Positions 15,328-22,750 of a DNA stretch of 64,000 bases are shown here, piece by piece; the first letter of the stretch is position 1; each line of letters starts with the position of its first letter. This stretch comes from VRUE01 sp963747765. Lineage in GTDB: Bacteria; Actinomycetota; Thermoleophilia; Solirubrobacterales; 70-9. The stretch spans positions 25,573-89,572 of the forward strand of contig CAVVGH010000013.1 in assembly GCA_963747765.1 (NCBI GenBank). Reading direction: 5' to 3'. The notes beneath the pieces were generated by a model that saw only the letters and a list, made by a program, of their open reading frames with translations, searched no databases and was not told where the DNA came from. The position numbers were made by a program, and so were the translations under genes.

Positions 15328-16722
15328 ATGGCATCCACCCCGCAGCCCCACCCCGACGAGGTCACCATGGAGGAGGTCGTCGCGCTCTGCAAACGGCGCG
15401 GCTTCGTCTTCCCGTCCTCGGAGATCTACGGCGGTCTCGGCTCGACATACGACTACGGGCACTACGGCGTCCTGCTCAAGAACAACGTCAAATCCGAGTG
15501 GTGGCGGGCGATGTTGCAGGAGCGCGACGACATCGTGGCGCTCGACTCGGCGATCCTCCAGCATCCGCGCGTATGGGAGGCCTCCGGCCACCTGGAGGGC
15601 TTCACCGACCCGCTCGTGCAGTGCCTGGGGAAGTGCAAGAAGCGCTGGCGCGAGGACCATCTGCGCGAGGCGGTGGAAGAGAAAGGCGGCGATCCCGAGG
15701 CCGAGCTGCGCTGCCCGGAGTGCGACGGCGAGCTCTCCGAGCCGCGCCAGTTCAACCTGATGTTCGAGACCCACGTCGGGCCGGTGGCCGAGGAGGGCTC
15801 AACCGTCTACCTGCGCCCGGAGACGGCGCAGGGCATCTTCATCAACTTCAAGAACGTGCTCGGCTTCGCGCGCAAGAAGCCCCCCTTCGGAATCGCCCAG
15901 ATCGGCAAGTCCTTCCGCAACGAGATCACCCCTGGCAACTTCATCTTCCGAACCCGCGAGTTCGAGCAGATGGAGATGGAGTTCTTCGTGCCGCCCGAGG
16001 AGGACGAGAAGTGGCACGAGACCTGGATCGCGGAGCGCGAGCGCTGGTACACCGAGCTCGGCATCAGACCCGAATTCCTACGCGTCCGCCCGCACGGCGC
16101 CGAGGAGCTGTCGCACTACTCCAAGGCGACCAGCGACATCGAGTACCTCTTCCCGATCGGCTGGTCGGAGCTGGAGGGGGTCGCCAACCGCGGCACGTTC
16201 GACCTCGGCCAGCACACCGAGTTCAGCGGCGAGAAGCTCGAGTACTTCGACCAGGGGACCAAGGAGCGATACGTGCCCCGCGTCATCGAGCCGGCCGCGG
16301 GGGCCGACCGCGCCGCCCTCGCCTTCCTGGTCGACGCCTACGAGGTCGAGGAGGTCGAGGGCCGCAAGCGCACCGTGCTCCATCTCCACCCGCGCCTGGC
16401 GCCCGTCAAGGTCGCCGTACTCCCGCTGGTCTCCAAGGAGGGGATGCCCGAGAAGGCGCGCGAGATCTTCGCGGAGCTGCGCAAGCGGCTTCCCGCAGAG
16501 TTCGACGAGGGCGGGTCGATCGGCAAGCGCTATCGCCGCCAGGATGAGATCGGCACCCCCTGGGGCGTCACCATCGACGGTCAGACGATGGAAGACGACA
16601 CCGTCACGCTCCGCGACCGCGACTCCCTCGAGCAGGTTCGCGTCCCGGTCGCCGGCCTCGCCGACGACCTCGCCGCCCGCCTCGCCCAGCCGTGGCGCAG
16701 CCCGAAGCCGCCTACCGGCTGA
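15328..16722 (+). CDS. glyS: Glycyl-tRNA synthetase (alpha2 type)
   Basis: Charges tRNA-Gly. 464 residues, the single-chain dimeric form used by actinobacteria instead of GlyQS. Class II motifs are visible: GFVFPSSEIYGG at the front, QLN-like FNLMFETHVGP, motif 2 in IGKSFRNEITPGNF with REFEQMEMEFF, and GVANRGTFDLGQH. A zinc-like pair CLGKCKKRW / CPECDGEL lies near residue 100. The C-terminal anticodon domain begins VKVAVLPLVSKEGM. ATG 15328 is the first start that gives the family N-terminus; the in-frame extension upstream is antisense to fmdB. Ends overlapping the FKBP gene by 11 bases. Confidence 0.97.
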   Translation: MASTPQPHPDEVTMEEVVALCKRRGFVFPSSEIYGGLGSTYDYGHYGVLLKNNVKSEWWRAMLQERDDIVALDSAILQHPRVWEASGHLEGFTDPLVQCLGKCKKRWREDHLREAVEEKGGDPEAELRCPECDGELSEPRQFNLMFETHVGPVAEEGSTVYLRPETAQGIFINFKNVLGFARKKPPFGIAQIGKSFRNEITPGNFIFRTREFEQMEMEFFVPPEEDEKWHETWIAERERWYTELGIRPEFLRVRPHGAEELSHYSKATSDIEYLFPIGWSELEGVANRGTFDLGQHTEFSGEKLEYFDQGTKERYVPRVIEPAAGADRAALAFLVDAYEVEEVEGRKRTVLHLHPRLAPVKVAVLPLVSKEGMPEKAREIFAELRKRLPAEFDEGGSIGKRYRRQDEIGTPWGVTIDGQTMEDDTVTLRDRDSLEQVRVPVAGLADDLAARLAQPWRSPKPPTG

Positions 16723-17245
16723 CCTTCTCTAGGTCGATCACGAAGACGAGCGTTTCGTTCGGCCCAATCGAGGGCGGCGCCCCGGTTTCGCCGTAGGCCA
16801 GATCGGGAGGTACGATCAGCTCGCGGCGGCCCCCCACCTTCATCCCTTCCACCCCCTGGTCCCAACCCTGGATGACTTCGCCGCCGCCGAGGGTGAAGCT
16901 GAACGGTTCGCCGCGGCTCCAGGAGGAATCGAATTCTTCGCCGTCTTCGAAGTTCACGCCGACGTACTGGACGCTGACCTTGTCTCCGGACTTCGCTTCC
17001 GCCCCGGTCCCTCTTTCCAGTTCGTTGACGACGAGGGTTGCCGGCGGCGCGCAGTCGGGCACTTCAACCTTCGGCTTCGTCTTCTTGGCCGAGGTGGCCA
17101 CCGGCCCGGGCGGCATCTGGCAGCTCCCTTCCTTCTTCGAGCCGCTCCCCCCCGACCGGCCGATCAGCACTGCAGCGACGACGCCAACCGCAATCAGCGC
17201 GAACACGCCGAGGATCAGCCACCTGCTGTCGCGCCCCTGCTCCAT
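16712..17245 (-). CDS. Membrane-anchored FKBP-type peptidyl-prolyl isomerase
   Basis: Catalyses cis-trans proline isomerisation outside the membrane. 177 residues: a short basic head, one N-terminal membrane helix (residues 9-30), a Ser/Gly/Lys linker with two Cys, then a full FKBP domain (about 85-177) with VSVQYVG, FDSSWSRGEPFSFTLGGGEVI, GWDQGVEGMKVGGRRELIVPP and LAYGETG, all active-site stretches intact. Convergent with glyS and overlapping it by 11 bases, leaving no space for a terminator between them. Confidence 0.94.
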   Translation of the reverse strand: MEQGRDSRWLILGVFALIAVGVVAAVLIGRSGGSGSKKEGSCQMPPGPVATSAKKTKPKVEVPDCAPPATLVVNELERGTGAEAKSGDKVSVQYVGVNFEDGEEFDSSWSRGEPFSFTLGGGEVIQGWDQGVEGMKVGGRRELIVPPDLAYGETGAPPSIGPNETLVFVIDLEKVSR

Positions 17246-17286
17246 CGACGGGGGAGCCTAGAACATCGATCGATGGCTGGGGCGAG

Positions 17287-17652
17287 TCAGCCCTTGCCGG
17301 AGAGCAGGTCCCAGGCACGGCGCAGCTTGTCGCGGAGCTCGTCCGGCGCCATGTCATCGGGCCCAATCTCGAGTGAGCCCGGGCCTGCGCCCGGCTTGGG
17401 CAGCTCCCGCGCAGTGGCCGCGTCGATCTTCAGCACGACCCCCCGCTCGTAGACCTCCTCGACCTGGGAGGCATCGGCAAACCGGTGGCCGCCCGGCAGC
17501 ACACTCGTGTCAAGCACGATTCCGTCGAAGATGTCGATCTCGGAGTCGGAGAGCACATGCTCCACCCTGCCAACCTCCTGCGCGTCGCTCGAGTACACCG
17601 GCACACCCGCTGCCAGAGCGAGGTAGGAGCTCGGCTTGCCCAGATCGTCCAT
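17287..17652 (-). CDS. PRC-barrel-like protein
   Basis: A 121-residue soluble protein. Residues 10-70 resemble a PRC barrel: LALAAGVPVYSSDAQEVGRV, IDIFDGIVLDTSVLPGG, then FADASQVEEVYERGVVLKID. PRC barrels occur in RimM and photosynthetic reaction-centre H subunits; stand-alone forms are common in soil actinobacteria and of unknown role. The C-terminal 40 residues are acidic and helical. Divergent from the BASS transporter with 62 bases between starts. Confidence 0.75.
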   Translation of the reverse strand: MDDLGKPSSYLALAAGVPVYSSDAQEVGRVEHVLSDSEIDIFDGIVLDTSVLPGGHRFADASQVEEVYERGVVLKIDAATARELPKPGAGPGSLEIGPDDMAPDELRDKLRRAWDLLSGKG

Positions 17653-17714
17653 CCGCTGGACGCTACCCGAATCGGATGCCCACGTGGCCGGGAAGCCCCG
17701 TAGGGTCCTCGAAG

Positions 17715-18626
17715 ATGGATGGCCCGGTGCTGACAGCGGCCCTGCTGTCCGCGGCGATCGCGGTGATCATGTGCAACCTCGGGATGACGCTGACCGCCGC
17801 CGACTTCCGGCAGGTGATCGTGGCCCCGCGAGGCGTCGCGGTCGGGATGCTCGGCATGGTGCTCCTGGTGCCGCTGCTGGCGATGGCGACGGCCAAACTG
17901 TTCCACCTCTCGCCGGAGCTGGCGGTCGGCCTGGTCCTGGTCGGAGCCTCGCCCGCCGGGATGATGGCGAACATGTACACCCACCTCTCGCGGGGGGACA
18001 CGGCGCTCTCGATAACGATGACCGCGCTCAGCAGCCTCGGGGCGATCGTGACCATGCCGGTCTTCATCGCGGCCTCGGCCGCCTACTTCGGCGCCGGGGA
18101 GATCGGCGGAGCCAGCATGCTTGGGGTGGTCGCCCGGGTCTTCGCGATCACCATCGTGCCGGTCTGGGTGGGAATGGAGCTGCGGCGGCGGCGGCCGGAT
18201 TGGGTGGATGCCGTCTTCGCGCGCGTCCGCGCCACCTCGCTGGTCCTCTTCGGCCTGGTGGTCCTGGGCGCGATCGCCACCGAATACGACACCGTGGCCG
18301 AGAACCTGGTGGCGGTCGGCGCCGCGGCGCTGGCCTTCAACCTGGCGGCCATGGCAAGCGGCTTCGCCATCTCGAAGCTCAGTCACCTGCCCGACGGCCA
18401 GGCGACCGCGATCTCGCTAGAGCTCGGCATCCACAACGCGGCGGTGGCGATCGCGGTGGGCGCTTCGCTGGCCACCGAGCTGACGATCCCGGCCGCCGTC
18501 TACGCCACCTTCATGGTGATCAGCGGCGCCGGCTTCGCCTGGGCGATGCGCGGCCGCAACGCGCCCGCCGAAACCGGCGAGCTGCGGGGCCCGGCCGAGG
18601 CTGCGCCGGCGTTCGAGCCCAAATAG
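17715..18626 (+). CDS. BASS-family (bile acid:sodium symporter-like) transporter
   Basis: A 303-residue integral membrane protein with nine or so hydrophobic helices. The pattern CNLGMTLTAADF near residue 20, LVLVGASPAGMMANMYTHLS and SLELGIHNAAVAIAV matches the crossover-helix regions of BASS symporters (NTCP/ASBT relatives), which import organic anions such as bile acids, pantothenate or pyruvate with sodium. Substrate cannot be told from sequence. ATG 17715 opens at the first helix. It is the only gene of its transcript before the repeated AGTTGAGAAA sites at 18.7 kb. Confidence 0.88.
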   Translation: MDGPVLTAALLSAAIAVIMCNLGMTLTAADFRQVIVAPRGVAVGMLGMVLLVPLLAMATAKLFHLSPELAVGLVLVGASPAGMMANMYTHLSRGDTALSITMTALSSLGAIVTMPVFIAASAAYFGAGEIGGASMLGVVARVFAITIVPVWVGMELRRRRPDWVDAVFARVRATSLVLFGLVVLGAIATEYDTVAENLVAVGAAALAFNLAAMASGFAISKLSHLPDGQATAISLELGIHNAAVAIAVGASLATELTIPAAVYATFMVISGAGFAWAMRGRNAPAETGELRGPAEAAPAFEPK

Positions 18627-18688
18627 CGCACTGCGGCGAGTTCTGCCCACCAGAGAAAGGGGCTCTCCTGACCCATCCGGGTGAAGTA

Positions 18689-18739
18689 GGCAGTTGAGAA
18701 AGGGTGTCGCGCCAAGGCAGTTGAGAAAAGGTGTCGCGC
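18689..18739 (+). promoter_or_regulatory. Two 24-bp direct repeats upstream of the small ABM-like gene
   Basis: GGCAGTTGAGAAAGGGTGTC is repeated at 18689 and 18716 (period 27) with one difference, each followed by GCGC. Located 55-105 bases upstream of the start at 18794, fitting a tandem operator; a TTGAGA hexamer is in each copy. Function inferred only. Confidence 0.55.
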
Positions 18740-18793
18740 TGCGGGGGAACGCGGCTATGCTCGTCGCGGGTAAACCACCGGAGAGGAGCGGAG

Positions 18794-19081
18794 ATGGCGA
18801 TTGGACTGTGGCTCAAGTTCGACGGCGGCACCGAGGAGCAGTACAACGCGGTCAACACCCAGATGGGCATCGAAAGCGACCCGCCCGAGGGACTGATCTT
18901 CCACGCGGCGGGGCCGACCGAGAGTGGCTGGAGCGTGATCGACTTCTGGGAGTCGCGCGACCACTTCGACCGCTTTCTGGAGGGCCGTCTCGGGCAGGCC
19001 ATCGAGGAGCTGGGCGACCAGGCGCCGCTGGGGCCCCCGAACATCAAGGAGTTCCCGGTTCAGAACATCATCGAGCCGTAG
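18794..19081 (+). CDS. Small dimeric alpha/beta-barrel (ABM-like) protein
   Basis: A 95-residue protein beginning MAIGLWLKFDGGTEEQYNAV, then LIFHAAGPTESGWSVIDFWES and FDRFLEGRLGQAIEELG. This strand-helix order resembles the antibiotic-biosynthesis-monooxygenase / Dabb ferredoxin-like fold, often found as small stress or quinone-modifying proteins. No catalytic residue can be singled out. ATG 18794 follows a GAGAGGAGCGGAG ribosome site; a longer frame from 18731 runs through the operator-like repeats and is unlikely. The acyl-CoA ligase starts 10 bases after the stop, suggesting one operon. Confidence 0.82.
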   Translation: MAIGLWLKFDGGTEEQYNAVNTQMGIESDPPEGLIFHAAGPTESGWSVIDFWESRDHFDRFLEGRLGQAIEELGDQAPLGPPNIKEFPVQNIIEP

Positions 19082-19091
19082 CGAGAAGGCG

Positions 19092-20603
19092 ATGGAGCTC
19101 AACCTGGCATCGCTGCTCACCGCCAGCGCCGAGCGAACGCCGGCGGCGACGGCGATCCGGCTCGGCGAGACCGGGCTGAGCTTCGCGGAGCTCGACGACC
19201 GCAGCGCCCGCCTCGCGGCGCTGTTGCGCGAGAAGGGCGTCGCACCGGGCGACCGGGTGGGCGTGATGCTGCCCAACGTGCCCGAGTTCCCGGTCGCCTA
19301 CTACGGCGTGCTGCGCGCCGGGGCCATCGTGGTGCCGATGAACGTGCTGTTGAAGCGGCGCGAGATCGCCTTCTACCTGGAGGACTCGGGCGCCAGGCTG
19401 CTGCTCGCCTGGCACGGCTTCGGCGAGGAGGCGCGGGAGGGCGCCGCGGATGCGGGGGCAGCACCGATCGAGGTCGAGCCGGAGGCCTTCGCCGCAATCC
19501 TCGCGGAGCACGCGCCGGCACCGGGCGTCATCGAAACCGCAGCGGACGACACCGCGGTGATCCTCTACACGTCGGGCACCACCGGCAAGCCCAAGGGAGC
19601 CGAGCTGACCCACGCCAACCTGGAGCGCAACGCCGATGTCGCGTCGCGCACCACCTGCGAGATCGGCGCCGGTGACGTGGTCCTCGGCGCCCTCCCGCTC
19701 TTCCACTCGTTCGGCCAGACGGTGGCGATGAACGCGTCGCTGATGGTCGGCGCCTGCCTGACGCTGGTGCCCAAATTCGATCCCGGGGACGCGCTGGCGA
19801 CGATGCAGCGCGACGACGTCACCCACTTCTACGGAGTGCCGACGATGTTCGGCGCGCTGCTGCACCACCCCGAGCGCGAGAGCTTCGACACCTCCTCGCT
19901 GCGCACCTGCATCACCGGCGGCGCCTCGATGCCAGTCGAAGTGCTGCGCGGCTTCGAAGAGGTCTTTGGGGCAAAGGTGATGGAGGGCTACGGGCTTTCG
20001 GAGACATCGCCGGTCGCCTGCTCCAACCACCCCAACAGCGAGCGCAAGCCGGGCTCGATCGGCACCCCGATCGAAGGGGTCGAAATGCAGGTCGTGAACG
20101 ACGACGACGACCCGGTTCCGCAGGGCGAGGTCGGCGAGATCGTGATCCGCGGACACAACATCATGAAGGGCTACTGGCAACGCCCCGACGCCACCGCGGA
20201 GACAATGCGAGGCGGCTGGTTCCACAGTGGCGACATGGCCCGCGTCGACGAGGACGGCTACTTCTTCATCGTCGATCGCAAGAAGGACCTGATCATCCGC
20301 GGCGGCTACAACGTCTACCCCCGCGAGGTGGAGGAGGTCCTCTACGAGCACCCGAAGATCCGCGAAGCCGCAGTGGTCGGGGTTCCCCACGACGAGTGGG
20401 GCGAGGAGATCGGCGCCGCGGTCGTCCTGCACGAGGGCGAGGAGATGAGGCCCGAGGAAGTCAGCTCCCACGTCAGGGAGCGCATCGCCGCCTACAAGTA
20501 CCCGCGAGTCGTCTGGTTCCTCGACGACCTACCGAAGGGCCCAACCGGGAAGATCCTGAAGCGCGAGATCGAGGCCCCCGCGGTCACGCAATCGTCCGCC
20601 TGA
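19092..20603 (+). CDS. AMP-forming acyl-CoA synthetase (long-chain fatty acid CoA ligase-like)
   Basis: Activates a carboxylic acid, probably a fatty acid, to its CoA thioester through an acyl-adenylate. 503 residues. The P-loop-like motif is VILYTSGTTGKPKG, followed by GALPLFHSFGQT, the adenine-binding MEGYGLSETSP, the hinge region GWFHSGDMARVDEDGYFFIVDRKKD split over two motifs, and the catalytic Lys in KGPTGKILKREI. Chain length is not deducible. It is in an apparent operon with the small ABM-like gene and upstream of a diiron/SCP2 fusion, a context of lipid oxidation. Confidence 0.94.
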   Translation: MELNLASLLTASAERTPAATAIRLGETGLSFAELDDRSARLAALLREKGVAPGDRVGVMLPNVPEFPVAYYGVLRAGAIVVPMNVLLKRREIAFYLEDSGARLLLAWHGFGEEAREGAADAGAAPIEVEPEAFAAILAEHAPAPGVIETAADDTAVILYTSGTTGKPKGAELTHANLERNADVASRTTCEIGAGDVVLGALPLFHSFGQTVAMNASLMVGACLTLVPKFDPGDALATMQRDDVTHFYGVPTMFGALLHHPERESFDTSSLRTCITGGASMPVEVLRGFEEVFGAKVMEGYGLSETSPVACSNHPNSERKPGSIGTPIEGVEMQVVNDDDDPVPQGEVGEIVIRGHNIMKGYWQRPDATAETMRGGWFHSGDMARVDEDGYFFIVDRKKDLIIRGGYNVYPREVEEVLYEHPKIREAAVVGVPHDEWGEEIGAAVVLHEGEEMRPEEVSSHVRERIAAYKYPRVVWFLDDLPKGPTGKILKREIEAPAVTQSSA

Positions 20604-20632
20604 GCCGCGCGCGGCGCGCAACGGGCGAAATT

Positions 20633-20650
20633 CCTGGCTGTGCAGCCAGG
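20633..20650 (+). terminator. Hairpin after the acyl-CoA ligase gene
   Basis: Perfect CCTGGCTG-TG-CAGCCAGG, 30 bases after the ligase stop and 63 bases before the next gene. No U-run, so terminator activity is uncertain. Confidence 0.4.
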
Positions 20651-20712
20651 CGCACGCTAATCTCTTACCCCAGCGGTTGGGTCGGGAATAACCCCAGTCC
20701 AAAAGGAGAGAG

Positions 20713-22005
20713 ATGAGCGTCGCATCGCAGAGCCTGACTGACAGCATCACCTACGTGGACCTCTACCGCCGCTGGGAGCAGGGCAACTGGAGTGCCTACG
20801 AGCTCGATTTCTCCGCGGACCGCAAGGGCTGGGAGTCGCTGAGCGAGATGCAGCGCCGCTCGGCGATGTGGATCTACTCGATGTTCTACTACGGCGAGGA
20901 TCGGGTCGCCGACACGCTCGCTCCCTACGTCACCGCCGCGCCGACCGAGGAGCAGTCCTACTTTCTCGCCACACAACAGGTCGACGAGGTCCGCCATTCG
21001 ATCTTCTTCCACCGTTTCTTCAAGGAGGTGATCGGCGTCAGCGGCGACTCCGTCCAGCAGACTCTCGCCTCCACCCTGCCACAGCTGAACTGGGGCTACC
21101 GCGGCATCTTCGACCGCCTCGACCGGATGGCGGAGGAACTGCGCAAGGATCGCTCCCTGCCCAAGTACGCGCAGGCGATCACGCTCTACCACCTGATCGT
21201 CGAGGGCAGCCTGGCGCAGCCGGGCCAGCACTTCATCGAGGACTTCTTCGCCTCCAAGGAAACAATGCCGGGCTTCAGCGCGGGGATGGGGAACGTCTCG
21301 CGCGACGAGCAGCGCCACATCGGCTTCGGCGTCAAGGTCCTCTCAGAGCTGCTCGATCCCGAGCACCCCGGCGCCGAGGAGTGCCGCGCGGCGGTCGTCG
21401 AGCTGCTGCGCGAAACGCTGCCCTACGGCCCGGCGGTCTTCTACCCGCCCGGCATGGACCGCGAATACACGGAGTGCTACGGCTTCTCGCTCGAGGACAT
21501 CTTCGCCTTCGGACTGAAGCTGATCCGCCAGCGCTGGCGCACGATCGGCTACCCGACCGAGGAGATGCCACCGGGCGTCTTCCCCTTCGACCCCGAGCTG
21601 CCCGCCGAGGAGGTCGCGAAACGACAGGTGAGGCTGATGGAGGCCGGCGTCCTGGGGCCCCCGAACGGGCCGCCGCCCGAGGTCTCGGAGGAGGTGCAGC
21701 GCCTGCACTTCGACGTAATCAAGCGGGTGGCCGACCCGAAGGGCGCGAACGGCTCGCGTCTCGTCTACCAGTGGCGCTTCGACGACGCCGACCCCTGGCA
21801 CCTGATCATCGACAACGGCTCGACCAGGGCCGAGCCGGGCGAGGCCCCGAACCCGAACGTGACGATCGAGGCCAGCTGGGCGGACTGGATCGCCTCCGGC
21901 AAACCCGACGCCAACCCGCTGAAGATGATGCTGCGGCGGCGCATTCGCCCGCACGGCAAGCCGCGCGAGTTGGCGCGGATGCGCAAGGTCTTCCCGCGGC
22001 GCTAA
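20713..22005 (+). CDS. Ferritin-like diiron oxidase (R2-like) fused to SCP2-type lipid-binding domain
   Basis: A 430-residue protein. Residues 1-300 form a four-helix ferritin-like domain with a complete diiron ligand set: E62, E92 with H95 (DEVRH), E164 and E199 with H202 (DEQRH). This spacing is that of ribonucleotide reductase R2, R2-like ligand-binding oxidases and AurF. No radical tyrosine can be assigned. Residues about 330-420 (YQWRFDDADPWHLIIDN, EASWADWIASGKPDANPLKMMLRRRI) resemble SCP2 sterol-carrier domains. A lipid oxidase that holds its own substrate is a reasonable inference. An AAAGGAGAGAG ribosome site precedes ATG 20713. The stop TAA shares a base with the target repeat of element copy 3. 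Confidence 0.85.
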   Translation: MSVASQSLTDSITYVDLYRRWEQGNWSAYELDFSADRKGWESLSEMQRRSAMWIYSMFYYGEDRVADTLAPYVTAAPTEEQSYFLATQQVDEVRHSIFFHRFFKEVIGVSGDSVQQTLASTLPQLNWGYRGIFDRLDRMAEELRKDRSLPKYAQAITLYHLIVEGSLAQPGQHFIEDFFASKETMPGFSAGMGNVSRDEQRHIGFGVKVLSELLDPEHPGAEECRAAVVELLRETLPYGPAVFYPPGMDREYTECYGFSLEDIFAFGLKLIRQRWRTIGYPTEEMPPGVFPFDPELPAEEVAKRQVRLMEAGVLGPPNGPPPEVSEEVQRLHFDVIKRVADPKGANGSRLVYQWRFDDADPWHLIIDNGSTRAEPGEAPNPNVTIEASWADWIASGKPDANPLKMMLRRRIRPHGKPRELARMRKVFPRR

Positions 22006-22013
22006 GTGCCGTA

Positions 22014-22193
22014 ATGCGTATCCGGCTCGCTCCAACTCGCTCGTTGTGCGCCCGCTGGTCACATTTTCCCCGCGGGCGGTGGTCAAAAGACCATTCGATG
22101 AAGAAACCGGGGCCTCAGCCCAGCGCGTCGCTGCTTTGATCGGAGGGGATCCCGGGCAAAGCCGGCGCACCCTGGAGCGAACCGGATACGCAT
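22014..22193. repeat. 180-bp unit with 21-bp terminal inverted repeats
   Basis: Left end 22014-22034 and right end 22173-22193 are inverted repeats matching at 20 of 21 positions (ATGCGTATCCGG[C/T]TCGCTCCA as pattern). The centre shares AAAGACCA-TC-GAAGA and GCGCGTCGC segments with the element at 33302-33520. Confidence 0.88.
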
Positions 22194-22235
22194 CAGTGCC
22201 GCAGTTCGCATCCGCCCCGCCCAGGCCACACGAGC

Positions 22236-22355
22236 CGCTCCGTTCGTCATTTGTACCGCTCTGCGACACAAAGAGCGAACGGAGTCTCGCCCGGGAGATT
22301 CCAGCCGCTCCGTTCGTCATTTGTACCGCCCAGCGACACAAAGAGCGAACTGAGT
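22236..22355. repeat. Paired 50-bp hairpins, copy 3 (22236-22285 and 22306-22355)
   Basis: Same units as copies 1, 2 and 4, with 70-bp spacing. The second unit has one arm change (GAACTGAG for GAACGGAG), the only broken stem pair at that place in the family. Confidence 0.92.
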
Positions 22356-22479
22356 TCGTATCCGCCTCGATCCCGCCTTCTTCGGCCGTGCCCTCGCGCA
22401 ACTGCTCCGCCGAAGCCCCCTCATTCTCGGGGCCAGCGCGGAGCGACGCCCCCCAGCCCCTGACCGCCCGGGCCCTATG

Positions 22480-22539
22480 CAGCCCCTCCCTGTTTGCCCT
22501 CCTCACCTGCAAGTAGGAGGGCAAACAGGGAGAGGGCTG
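22480..22539. repeat. Long GC-rich hairpin, copy 3
   Basis: Arms CAGCCCCTCCCTG... and AGGAGGGCAAACAGGGAG... pair over about 24 positions with two imperfections near the base. The loop carries CACCTGCAAGT, the copy-2 orientation. Confidence 0.9.
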
Positions 22540-22750
22540 TTTCTCTCATCAATCAATCGACGAGGGGTTTCGGGTCCACCAGGCCCGTTTCGAACACCTC
22601 AACTCGTGAATTTCGAACCCGCGTGAGAGAGACCGGGGTTTCGGGGAGCGGGAACGGGCCGGTCGGTCCTGAACGGTGTGGTCTGGGCGGCGCGTGGGAG
22701 CGTGCGGCGTCGAGCCGGCCGGATATGGATCAGTGCCGTAGCAGCCCGGG

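Larger units (their letters stand above)
22014..22731. mobile_element. Composite hairpin-rich element, copy 3 (MITE-like)
   Basis: Non-coding, between the convergent diiron and amidase genes. AGTGCCGTA occurs at 22005-22013 and 22732-22740, directly outside ends ATGCGTATCCGGCTCGCTCC (left) and GGCCGGATATGGATC (right): a 9-bp target duplication. AGTGCCG appears a third time at 22195-22201, dividing the locus into a 180-bp unit (22014-22193) and a second unit holding the paired 50-bp hairpins, the long hairpin and a block at 22600-22690 shared with copy 2. Confidence 0.75.
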
